NCBI GenBank assembly: GCA_933228895.1
Contig: OW121847.1
Coordinates: forward strand, 48,668,992 to 48,732,991
Source: Platycnemis pennipes
Lineage: Eukaryota > Arthropoda > Insecta > Odonata > Platycnemididae
Length of the DNA: 64,000 nt
Direction: 5' to 3'
Both the position numbers and the translations under genes were made by a program. Under the pieces are notes generated by a model. That model had not been told where the DNA came from. It searched no databases and saw only the letters and a program-made list of their open reading frames with translations. Within the stretch, counting starts at the first letter, position 1. Every line of letters begins with the position of its first letter. Positions 10,681 through 22,637 of the stretch are shown here, in pieces.

Positions 10681-13200
10681 GAAATGAGGTTGAGAAGGAT
10701 AGAAGTCGGTTTACATGATTAGAATGGAGATGACTAAGGCCAAACATTTGTTAACAATCGTTAAGAAATATTAGGGTAGGGTAAAATTAATTGTAGTCAC
10801 ATATACCTTCCCCACAACGAAGCCTTTTCAGCAATTACAGCATTTTTAAAATCTTCCGAGAAAATATGCCTCAAATGCATTCACTAAAAATTTCCATGGA
10901 TAAGCGCTGCATTTCTATATGTATTTAACAAACATTTGCCTAATGGCGATGATTAATTGTTCACATCAGTTCGTGAAATGTTTAATTATTTCAGGTGCAT
11001 TTAAAACTTCATTTCTGTTTTTAGTAAATACACAGTAAGTTACGATACACCATGAAGTAAAAGATAAGAGAATTTTATGTAAAACACATCTAATACATTT
11101 CCAGCATATGTTTTGATCAAAAAAATAAACATAAATCCTTTGTTTATGGTGTTGGCAGCATAAAATATACTTCCGTGACCTCTCATTTAAAATGATAAAA
11201 ATCCTCGCACATATTTTAATATCATAATTGCATGGAAGGGATCAAGCAGCCTAAATTTTCTGAAAAAGAACATACGGGGACTGAACCAACCAAATGACCA
11301 AACTGAATCGCCCTTACTATCCCAATTCATTAAATCAACATTCTCAAAAGATATGCTAGCTGATGTTGATTTCACATTCTATAAAGCTGTCTTTGAGTAA
11401 AATCCTAAGGCAACCGGAAAGCATGTAATTAGAATTGATTTATGCAATTTGATAACAAATTGAAATTCCTTTCACTGGCGTAACACAAGTTCAACTTAAA
11501 AGAAATGAGAATAAAAATTGACTGGATACATTCTCATTGGCCAGCATTTATGAGACTCATATTTCATGCGCAAAAATTAAAAAGCGATTAAAATGTAAAA
11601 CAAAACAGACTGGAGCGAGAGAGGACTGAGTCTAAATTGCACTTGAATATACGTCACTTGATGTTTCTGTTCTAAAATCACATAAATGGGCCGCAACCTG
11701 CCGTGAATTCATCATTTGGAACCAAAGTTGGGTACGATCTATTCACTCCCACATTAAGTGACGCATACAACGCGTGTATCCACTTGACGAAGATAGAAAC
11801 GTATATAAGGCTTATCTAATGACTCGCACGAACAGTTTCGGATACGCTCAAAAATGACTGAGCCTTTAACCAGCAAGGGAAGCGAACGCAACTGCACCTG
11901 CTTCAAAGCTTATCGGTACTCCACACCGAGCGAATTTCAAAAGCAATTTTTATTCCACTCTTGATGTTGGCAATGCGTCGGAAGTCGATTTCTGATAGCA
12001 AGGCGAACAGAATTTTTTCAGAAATATTAAATTGAGATAAAAATATTAAATGGTGGCATTACTTTTAATGCGTCAAATTGTTGCAAGGGTAATAACGCTC
12101 TTGATTGGATTCACCAGTTCACTAATTTTCAATTATCGATCCCAATCTGAAGTAGCATATATCTAAATGCCGCCAAGTTTATAGGCGACTAAACTTGAGA
12201 TATTGGCTCAAGAAATACAACCATTTCAAAACCTTGCCATATTATTGAGTGAAAATTCTATAAAATTATTGTTTAAAAAAATCCAAAATGATTTTTGCCG
12301 TAAGATCTGCGTCGCAAATATTATACGTATTTTCGTTTTCACGGCAGTCCTTATAAATTTACTTATTTAAATTGACTTTTAATTCACTCTACGGGATGGA
12401 TTATTTATTTTACATTATGTAATAGGACTGTAACGGTAGTAATTAATAATTATATTACTACTAAATTATAATGATCTCAAAGTAAATGTTGGAAAACATC
12501 TACCTATTATCCTATAGCTAAGATTTTTCCTTCGCCTCATGTCTTAATTAACCATTGGGTTCAAATTTTTTGGAAGAACAATTCTAGACAGATTTAAGGC
12601 TGATCATTAAAATTATTTTCATGGCAATGTAACAAAAAATACGAAAACATTTATTAGTGGGATATCAATGATTTCATGCTCACCGTTGTGCAGACGTATT
12701 GACCTGCGAAAGGAAAAATCTTCAATAGAAATACAAAGAATACGGACCCTATGTGTGCAGAGTCTCCGAGCATGCCGTGTTTTAGCGATGCAATGCAATT
12801 CAGAGCAACCATTAAAAACGTTATGGCACAATCCATCAAACTTTTGGAGTTATATTATTGTCTATCATTACAGATTTCTTGAAATAATACCGAAATTTTG
12901 ACGGCAATAAACTTAATTGTAATTTAATCACCAACACATTGATTCGGGGGGAAGTAAATTACCACCCAGCATTAGTTTTCTCGCTCAATGATACATCCAC
13001 GCATATAGAGGCAAGGTTTCTATTTACATGCTCAACACGCAATATTGCATCACCCCAGCCTTCAAATTCATCACTGCCAACACGAACTAAAATTGGAATC
13101 CAACCTCTAACACGTGAAGCCACCAATTATTGCAAGTTCATCAAAACCCTCATCAAGCGAGACGCCGTGAAAAATCACGCCTCGCCTAGCGCCCTGAGGC
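10681..13200. other. AT-rich non-coding stretch
   Basis: Long AT-rich DNA with only short chance open frames. No RNA gene or element end was recognised. Confidence 0.5.
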
Positions 13201-13890
13201 TCATTTGAATGATACCTTGCGAGGAACAGAAGTGAAAACGAAGGAGGAGGAGATACTTGGGATGTAAGAGAAGGAAATGATGAGAAGTCGGAAGCCACGC
13301 TCATCCCTCCGGCATATATATATCCTTCCGCCTCTCACCCCATAACCCTCCAGTTCCAAAATACTTCCCCCACTCCCTTTCACACACCACAAGCAGCTCT
13401 ATTTCTCTCCCTCCGCGCCTCCTTCCTCTTCCCGAGAGGTTGGAGAGTAGAGAAGCCTTCCCCTGTCTTCTTTTGTGCTGTTCGTGCCACCGGTTGAGAC
13501 CCCCTTCACACCGCGCTTAATGAAAGAAGCGGTAGGTGACTACTCTGCGCGCCCCTCATGCCTCTACTCCTTCCCCTCCTCTCTCTCCCTCTCCATCCTT
13601 TTTAATTCAGACGCAACGAGCACGGACTTATATTCAGATGGGAGGGAGGAGAAGACTCAAGAACACGCCGCTGTAGAGACTCCGTCCCGGCCGGGGCAAT
13701 TCCTCTCCCCCCACCCGCCCATTAACCCGACTGTCGTCACACTCCCTCCCTTCCCAGAATTCCACAGCTCCATCCTGACCGAAAGAGCACACACCATCCC
13801 TCCACTCAACCACCCGCAGTTTCCCATCCGCCATCCAAACCACCCTTCACGCCTTTCGGCAAGGATTTCACCCTCATCCTTTCCCTTCAT
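13201..13890. other. Pyrimidine-rich island
   Basis: From about 13320 the + strand is strongly biased to C and T, the opposite polarity to the islands at 3.2 and 10 kb. A 141-codon frame (13475-13900) reads as Pro/Ser/His-rich sequence without a domain and is probably a composition artefact. A short (TA)n run lies at about 13313-13323. Confidence 0.5.
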
Positions 13891-16800
13891 CCCGGATTAA
13901 ATTTATTAATGAAAAAGGAATGAGATAAGGTTTTAATTGCTCATGCTCCACTTTGATAATGGCTGCGCCTTTTAACTCTCCTCTTCATCACGCTTAGATC
14001 TCATCGAGCGACCGAAAGCATCGCATTCATCGCCCGAAGAAGTCGCTGGGTGGGTTTTCCTCAGAAGAGAAGACCTTGATGTGCGGGAGTAAGCAACGAC
14101 CATCGCTCGCAATAATTGTTGGAATGACAATGAAGAATTAAGAGGCAAGCAATGGAAATAGCCTCCAGGTATGAAAATGCATGGAACTGTATCACAAAGA
14201 CTGAGAAGTTGCCCAACACAGCTGACTCATAAGGTTTGATAAGAGATTTAAGTCAATGCAACTGGTGTTGAATAGACTCCAACAAAATAGAGAAAAAAAT
14301 ATTGGCTACAAAATGAGAAAAAAATACATTGCTCTGCTGAGAATTATGATTAACTCAGCTGTATGGCAGCATTATAAACGACGCAACCCTTAGCTCAACT
14401 TGCAATTAGCAGTTTAGATACGTGAGTTTCTTGGATATGCTTTGTTCACGCTTTTTTGATTTAGCACCTTACTAAATTCTCAAATTGGCCATAATGTGGC
14501 CTTTGTCCTCCGCGGATCTGTTTGGCGCAGGGCTAACTCGCTGTTTCGAGCCGGCTGCCCGGTCTCTCTCTCTTGCTCACGATGACTTGAACGACCAACT
14601 TCTCTTTTTCGCATCTCGCCTGCCCTCGGTGAATACAGTCCACTTCTACTTGTGATATTAAACTATTAACAAAGGAGCTAACGTGCCTTTCTATCTAAGT
14701 ACCGAACATGCTTTATTAAAGTGCGTTTGCCGAAATATGTCTTATTTCATATTTTCAAAACAAATAATTGTCATGGTGTAGAAAATTTGTTCGGGCTTTC
14801 CACCGGATCAGGTTGACCATACTTGCCGACGTTTTAATGTCTGACTCTAACATCATCTTCAGGGCAGTTGAGTGTCGTTTCATGGACACGATACACCATA
14901 TTAGCCCTGAAAGCACGGGTACGTATTTCAAATAATTGTCACCAAGAAGGCAGAGAGCATAAACAAAGGGAAAGGGATTTGCCAAGAAGTAAATATTACA
15001 AGGTACAAATGTCATTCAGTCAAAGAGATAAGAATTAACAAGTGCTAAGAGCAGAGAGAAGGATTCATACCCTGGCAGTGAATAAATAGGATGTTAGAAG
15101 AAAAGTCAATGATTAATATTGCTTTTTGTGAACCTCCAGTTATGGCTTGAATCCCTAACTACTAAATTCAATTCCGAGACAGAAAGGTAACTGCAACAGT
15201 GTGTAAGATTTACCTGTCTGCTTATTTCCTATTGCGATTTAACATGCCGAATTACCTATTCATTCTTAATGACCTAACAGAGCGTGAAGAAATTTAATAT
15301 TTTTTCTTTCCCTCATCGCTTATAATGGAATCTCAGTTGATGCCCCTAACCGCATTCACTTCCTTTTCTACCCAGTCCCTATTCATACCCATAAATAGGT
15401 ATGAATATGGCTCAACCCTTATCGCACATGAAATCATATTTCTCCAGGCTATTGTGTTTCTTGTTTCTACACCCTTTTTGATTCCTTCACTTACATAAAT
15501 CTTGATAAACTCTTTATTTCCTGTCGTAGGTACTCTTCTATTCCACGCAACTATTCCAGGATTCCAGGTGATTGCAGGACCACAAGAGATTTGGGTGACA
15601 TTGCATATATTGAAAAATATGGCCTAGTGAACAAAACTACACACTCTTTTTATCCATCCATTAACAATGGATAAGGATTTTTATCTGACCTCAGCGATTC
15701 AAGAAGATATTATAAAAATAATCTGCACAAACGCAAACAAAAATTTATTTTCCATTTTACATTGTCAAAGAATTATAATCTAATTCACTCTTTATTGAAT
15801 AAACTCTTTTTTCCCATGCTATTGGAATCTTTGTTATTAACACGCTTCCTACGCAAAGGAAAACATTAAAATTGTCAAGAATTTCAGTTTGACGTAAATT
15901 AATTTCCATTTCCAGCGTTTATGTTTTCCATCTCTAAAAGGCTGCCCAATTGCTTCTCATTGCCATTACGCTTCGGTTATTATACTTCATTTATTTTGGA
16001 ATCCAGTAAAAATAAAAACTGGGGCAGGTAAAGCAGTCGGTATGCAACAGAAAAATATTCGCTAATATACCAGAACCTGAGATTGTATCTGAGAGGCATT
16101 GACAATTTTCGAGGAAAGAACCAGGAGAAATAACTCAAGAATGAATGTCATACGTCGAATAAGAAAAAAATGGAAATAATAAAAAAAATTAGATAGCGCG
16201 GTTCAGAAATGAGTGTTCGAAAGGCATTGAAGGCGAGTGAAGATGGTGGATTATTGCACATTGGGGAGTCATGAACTAAATTAGTAGAATAAAACAATGA
16301 TCTTCCGGAAAAAAACTTCATATCATGATTCATTTTGCTAGATGGTCTAGATTAAACCCCCGACGCGTTTGAAGTAGGTAATAGCCGCTCATTCCAATCA
16401 AAGAGATCTCCGGCACTAGCTGCAGAAAATTTTTTCCTTCCTCGGGAATAAATATCATTAATGCTATTCCCGTCGATTTCCACCGTTTCAACTTCGCGCG
16501 AGGGAATTGGCGTGAAGAGGGTGATAACGGCCTTGCGCTCTCGGCTAATGTGCACATTCACATCCGCCGACGTCGTCAACGGAATTCTCGAGCAAATAAT
16601 GAAGAGAGAGGAAGAGGAAGCAAGTCGGTTGAAAGGGTAATGAGAAAGAGGATGGGAAGGGAAGTACACTAGCAGCAAGACAAGTCGGTATCGAATTCGG
16701 TCTCGGGCAAGAGTATGGACTCTTCACATTTAGGACCGCGATTTTAATCCTGGCAGCTGTACCAAGAGCATTCCGAATTTATATCTACGCCTATGATATA

Positions 16801-19800
16801 ACGAATAATTATGGAACCCTTAGTGACTTGAGTTAAGAGTAGGCTTATTTTGACGACGGGTTTTACTTAAAATTTTTTACATCAAATTCACATTTAATAT
16901 AGATTAAATATATTCACTTTTATTCAGTTATCTCTGAACCCGATACAAGAACTCGAATAAGCTGATCCTTGTAGCTCACCTTACGATTTGAAGCGCGTTT
17001 AAGATCGGAAAGGACTTGAAACGACAAACGGGATTGATGCGATACAGACGCAAGGTATCAAATGTCAATAATAACAATAAAGTCTATGGATTATCATGTG
17101 GTAGATGCAAAATAGGATATTCGATGGCGTACAGTATACGGGTAATGTGAGTATATTTTGCACGATGCAACTGGCTGCAATGGTGGGCGACAAATGCAAT
17201 CTGAAAAAGATAATCCGAGCTCGATGAATTCCTCGCCAGTGCAAGAAAGTTGTTACGAGGCATCAGAAAGCAAGGAGAATGAAAATTATGAAGAAATAAC
17301 ATCTATTCAGAATGGAACTGCAAATATCAAACACATCACCACTGATCACTGGTGGAAATAAGGGTGTGGTGCAATGTCTGGATCAATTGAAACTTCAATT
17401 CTTCGCGGAGACCAAATTTATAGATCACATTATAGGCCTATGTAGCATCAAAATCAACAAGATTCTATAGAAAACAGCCATTAAAATATATACTATATAA
17501 AAAGGACAAAAAATTACTTATTAAATAAGTTTTTTTTTAATTTGAAGTTTTTTCTTAATTTACTTATCAATTAAGTTTTTATTATGGTAGCAAATGAAAA
17601 GAACATTAAATAAGAAATATGTGAATGAAATCTTCAATTGGTAAGATATAGGTATTCTAATAAAAAAGGTCCTGAATTCTCTCATTTGAGAGAGCCCCTT
17701 CATATTAATATCCAGTGTAAGGATTATAAATTAAAATTTGTAAAATATTTAGCCGAACCAGAGAGAAAGTTGAAAACCACGAAATAACATCTACATTCTT
17801 ATATCAGTTAAGCACTATTTTTTGGCCTGGACTTATCTAAGTGCGTGATTGCCGCAACGGCACTTAGAAGGTTGAAAAGGCGGAGTAATGAAGACAACGG
17901 ATGAAATGAGAAGTTGAACAAAAGGGAGGGAAGATAAAAATAGGAGCCTTAAAAGGTAGAGAGGAATGAGGAACATGAGAGCGCCAATAATGAGGAGAGA
18001 ATGAAATCTCGGTTGAACAATTTTCCTCTCAATATCCCAAACGGCAATCAAAATTCTATGGTGGTAACGACAGAGGAACAGTCATCTTCCATCAAGTCCT
18101 TTATCTGAGATAGAGTAGGGGTAATGCCATTGGGAGAGAAGGCAAACGAATGAGGGATGAAGGAACATTAGTCTAGAAACATAGAACATTTAAGGTTTAA
18201 GTCACCTAAAGAATTGAATCTCTGGCTTTAATTCAACGACGGAAAAGAAGGATGTGAAAGTAATATTCGTGAAGATGCGAGAGGGAAATAAAACCTTGAT
18301 TAACAAATGGAATGAAGATATACAGCGGGGAAGCGAGCTTGGCAAAAAGTAATTTTCCAAGATGTGAGCTTGGAAATAAGTAGGTACGTATTTCATGTCT
18401 TTGCGTAGAAAACATCGGAAAATTGTTTTAAAAATAAAACTTCAACGAGATAGTAACGTCCGAACGGGTCTCGGTAGATTACTTAAAACAATAAATGTGT
18501 GTTTGGGTATATTCATTTATATCTGGTTACACATCCATTATGTAAACATCAGTTGGTACGTACCTGAATAGATTCCTCCCAAGAACTAAAATTCTTCTAA
18601 GAAATGAATAGGTACAAACTGTAAATTTAAAGACCATTTTATGTTATAAACCGAATTTCAACGTTTCAAAAACCTTGGTGAAAATATGAACCGCTTTTCT
18701 GTATTTCTCCATTGTGGAAAAGGTTTGAAATATAAAAGCATTTGTCCAAAATTTCAATATCAAATCAATATGAAAAGAGCCATTAATTTTTAAAATGTTT
18801 AAATGTATTTTCACAAAAATGTTTTCAATACCGTAAATTTACATTTTTTCTAGTGAATACCTTAAGATTGAGAGGAGGAATATCCCTTCATTCAAGTCTA
18901 GCTGTCGCTCGGTTAAAAAAAATTAAAAATAACTGGCTTCATTGGCTGCTTTGGTCATTAACCACCGGAAGGGAGGACCGAGAGAAATCACAGGAAGAGA
19001 GCATTTCATTACAGTTTTAACAACTTGGCATTGATAGGAGCAACTTTTCACCACGCCGAAATAAATCACTGATATTTTAAGACGCAATAATTTATTTGAA
19101 AATTGGAAAATCTCAATCCAGTCTGAGACTTTATTTTCCCAATTTTTCGGAAGTATTAATTGTCAAAATGTAAAATTTATCATGCATGTTCTATAGCTAT
19201 AAAGTTTTGAAGATGCATCCTTAGTAAAAATAAATGTATAAAACCGTGCCTATATTTTAACGTTTACAAATGTTTCGTCTTCAGTCTCCATTTAGACTAT
19301 TTCATGGAACTACTGAACTTCTATTTTTCTATTCGTGTTAACAATACACTATTATTGGCAAAGTAGGTAATGACGTGGTAAAAAGGACATGTATTTCAGC
19401 ACTTCTCTTGCACCCCATTATTTAATGCCTAAAAGTCATCATACAAAATCAGAAAGCTACATGAAAACAACTGATAATTCCTCCAAAAAGGAGCTTTTTG
19501 TACGAAGTTTGACCTCAAAGTTCTGGGATTATTCGTGGGGAAAATAAAAAAAAGAATCTAGACAAAGGAAGGAGAAAAATTTCATTCCTTATCGCTTTTT
19601 TTTCGTTGGAATGAACGGGTCCGTTGTATGTTTCTCCCTCCTTCCTATAGTTCAGCAGGCAACGATGGGGGGAACAAACAGGTTTTGAAAGTTGTAAACT
19701 GGCGGCGATGATCGAATAATTTATCTCCTTGCAACGAGAGTGTGAAACGCAGGTGAAGGATTGCAGAATGTGGAAAGGTAAAGAGAAGGGCCAACAAGAG

Positions 19801-20564
19801 ATTGGAAATGGTAAAGGAAAGGTGTGGGCTGGGGAGTAAATTAAATTAAAGGGTCTGCCTAACGTTCAAGACGAAAGGGTATGGGGAGGACTGAGGTGAA
19901 AAATACTCGCAAGAGGTTAACTGGAAGAAAGTTAATTGAGTGAGCTTGAGGAAACCCTCTTGAAAGAAAAAGACACAAATAGGGGACCAGATGAAGTTTT
20001 CTGAAATTTTAAATGGAGAGATGGGTAGAAAAAGCTTAGTAGTATATAAACATTAAAGGGGAAACGGTTTGGCTATGTGCTCCATTCAAAATGCATTCAA
20101 TAGAGCGTTCCATTCTAAAGGAAGAAATATTCAAGGAGGTATTGGAAAGCTGGAACAACACCAACGGACTCGCACCACCGTAGAAATGTAAATTTCATCA
20201 GTAAATATTCAACGCAGTTTTTTCTGGTACTACTCAAAATCTTGCACAAAAAGGAAAAAAATCCTTTTTTAATTTAATTCCAAGACAGATAATGACTTAG
20301 GAATAAGTAATGTGTCTTAACGTGAAGATAGCGTGATCTTAACTGAGTAGATGCCAATATTTTGTAGGTACTCATGGTTTTCACTGTGATTTTTCATCGT
20401 AAAAGAAGATTTGCATCACAATTTAAATTGTAACATGGTAAACAAAATTTTACCCATGTTGCCTAATTCGGTTTCTCCACTAAGCCAAACTACATTCCTT
20501 CCATCGTTTCGATGAGCGAATATTAATTCTAAACTTAATCTTAACTTAAATTAATAAACTTAAA
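13891..20564. other. Long AT-rich non-coding stretch
   Basis: No supported gene occurs in this 6.7 kb. At 14521-14558 a TTGGCGCAGGGCTAAC and GTTTCGAGCC pair is loosely like tRNA A and B boxes but is too weak to call. At 17194-17361 a Ser/Glu/Asn-rich frame is more protein-like in composition than its neighbours, but no splice sites or domain confirm it. Everything else looks intergenic or intronic. Confidence 0.45.
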
Positions 20565-20676
20565 CATCTCAATTCTAAACTTAAGCCAAAATAAAAATGC
20601 AGAGTTAATGGCTTGCCAACAAGTATGTCCCGCCACATTTATGATTTTGAAATTTCTACAGATACAGTTTTTACCA
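20565..20676 (+). repeat. 112-bp direct repeat, left copy
   Basis: This copy begins at CATCTCAATTCTAAAC and ends at GTTTTTACCA. It matches 21038-21149 at about 95% by hand (roughly five substitutions, no gap). Matching terminal repeats around a short interior resemble a miniature LTR element, but the ends are not TG...CA and I see no target-site duplication. Confidence 0.85.
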
Positions 20677-21037
20677 TCGTCTTCAGCGTCGAATGTCGTA
20701 GTAAGGAACTGGTCTGGTATACATGAATTGGGCCTGGGGTCAGATGATATCTAATTGGCCGGTTGATTCCCGCATTTCTCTTTTCCGGATGCCTCTCAGC
20801 ATGGGGCCCCACCAGTTACTAAGAGAGTGACCGGAGTCACGATTGAAGCTAGTTACTTACAGTTACAGTTGGCAGAGTGTGACACCGTGGAGTGTCCAAG
20901 ATGCCTCCACCAACACCATACGCCAGAAAAGCATCCGAGCTTTATTCACGCACGCTACACTATTGTATTCCAATATTTCGATCTCCGAACTAAGATAAAT
21001 GAAAGCAAAGCATCAATTGCATGTTGTGTTAAATAAG
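20677..21037. other. 361-bp interior between the direct repeats
   Basis: This segment contains a B-box-like GGTTGATTCCCGC near 20761 and no long meaningful frame. It is unique within the window. It could be the body of a small non-autonomous element or a SINE inserted next to a duplicated segment. Confidence 0.4.
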
Positions 21038-21149
21038 CATCTCAATTCTAAACTTAAGCTAAAATAAAAATGCAGAGTTAATGGCTTGCCTACAAGTACG
21101 TCCCGCCACATTTATTATTTTGAAATTTCTACAGATAGAGTTTTTACCA
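21038..21149 (+). repeat. 112-bp direct repeat, right copy
   Basis: Same orientation as the left copy, 473 bp downstream. Similarity stops abruptly at ACCA on the right; the next bases differ from those following the left copy, so this is not a simple tandem duplication of the whole unit. Confidence 0.85.
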
Positions 21150-21519
21150 AGCGTGCAACTCAATCTCAGACTTTCTACAGTTTTTCATCACTGATTAAGA
21201 AAGAAGCCGATTAACTTCCTGTTTTAAGTTCTCACAATTGCAACCGACGCAAAATCTTGCAAAAATACCGCAGCTTGTGTCTTTATAAAAGCCGTAGCAT
21301 GCAAAAATCATCCATACGACCTGCTGGTTGAAATAGTCATCACTTCTAGGACGACTATCTTTTAAAGAATTGCATAGAATCCACATCCCCACGTTTCCAT
21401 TACCTCTCATGCACGCAAATCGGAAAAAAATGTTTGCCACACCAAAATTAGGTGAGATCTTGGAAAGGACACTATTCTGAAAAAGTGTAATTCGAGAGAC
21501 GAAATATTTCCCTTTACCT
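21150..21519. other. Non-coding stretch
   Basis: An 81-codon Cys-containing frame lies on the minus strand at 21195-21440 but matches nothing I recognise. No other structure was seen. Confidence 0.4.
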
Positions 21520-22200
21520 ACATCACGTGACAGTTCCTCCCACGCTCACCACAAACTACGGTCGGCCGAAGGCGGCGTGCAGCCAGTGAACGAGTTCCCT
21601 TTTCCCGCTAACACACACACCTAGGAATACGGTCACAAAAACACACCCACAAACAAATGGACGCACGTCATAGGTAAGCTCGTCGTTTCGCTTCGCGTCA
21701 CTATAGCGCAGTTGGGGAGGGAGTCAACCTTCCCACCTAAGTCTAACCTTGTCCGTCGGATCACAAGGGGTTAACTCCGCGCTCGCAGACGTCCCACCCC
21801 AAAACGAAAAAGCGAACTGCTTCGTGGGATGGGGACGGGGTGAGTAGCTCTACCGCGCGAAACGCGACTGGCCATCAAATATTGAGCCGCCATCTCGCGG
21901 GTGTCGAGGGAACAAGAGCCGCAGCTAGAGGGCGAGGTCAGACGGCTTGACGGGGAGAAGGGATGGGGGCTAGACGGTCTCACGGACGAATGTGACACGG
22001 ACAGACGGGGGAGGTCCGCGAGCGGTGGAAAGTGGCAGGAACGCACGCAAGCAAACAACAACAGACTCGCACGGCACACAAGGGGACTGTGAGAAGGGGA
22101 TGTGCGCGGAGGAAGCGAGAAATAGAAGGGTGGAGGAGGAAGAGGGGAAAATTTCATCAAAACTCAGGCTCCATTCTCGAATCCCTTGAGCACGATATAG
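21520..22200. other. CpG-rich island, promoter-like
   Basis: GC and CpG content rise sharply against the AT-rich surroundings, and purines dominate the + strand after about 21900. A donor-like TAG|GTAAGC lies at about 21671-21679. This fits a promoter with a non-coding first exon, but direction and gene cannot be fixed from sequence. The 129-codon minus-strand frame is Pro/Ser-rich with no domain. Confidence 0.4.
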
Positions 22201-22423
22201 TGTTGGGGGAAGCGGCCTTTATTTGCCACATTTTTCCTCCGCTCTATTTCCTACACGTATTTCCTAAACTCAGGTCGTTTAAAAAAATGGAAGATATTCG
22301 TTGCATAACACACAATTCTATTCCTTCTCTAAAAACCTCAATTGCTCTTTTCACGCTTCAATATATGCAGATGCTATATATCTACAACTTTCTTTGACTA
22401 TGCCAAAGCGGATACATAGACAA

Positions 22424-22629
22424 CAGGGGCGGTTTCAGGGAGCAATCTTAGGGATAGGGGGGAGAATTTGTAAATGTTGTATGAATGTAAGAGAGCATGA
22501 GTGCACGCACATTCGTGCTTATGCAGATTGTATGCCAAACATCAATTGTATGCCAAACATCAACCGATCTCTTGCGGGGAGGGGGGGGGGGGGATTTCTC
22601 CCTTCCCCCCCTCCGAGATTCCGCCATTG
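22424..22629. mobile_element. hAT-type miniature element (206 bp)
   Basis: The ends are imperfect inverted repeats: CAGGGGCGGTTTC on the left and, reversed, CAATGGCGGAATC on the right. They are flanked by ATAGACAA (22416-22423) and ATACACAA (22630-22637), an 8-bp duplication with one mismatch. CAG-type ends with 8-bp duplications are typical of the hAT superfamily. The interior has a perfect 2 x 18-bp tandem repeat and a G run facing a C run near the right end. There is no transposase, so it depends on an autonomous relative elsewhere. Confidence 0.72.
22528..22563 (+). repeat. 2 x 18-bp tandem repeat
   Basis: Two perfect adjacent copies of an 18-bp unit containing TGCCAAACATCAA lie inside the miniature element. 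Confidence 0.9.
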
Positions 22630-22637
22630 ATACACAA

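Noticed and set aside
14521..14560. Possible A and B boxes
   Set aside because: The motifs are weak, their spacing is short, and no second copy occurs in the window.
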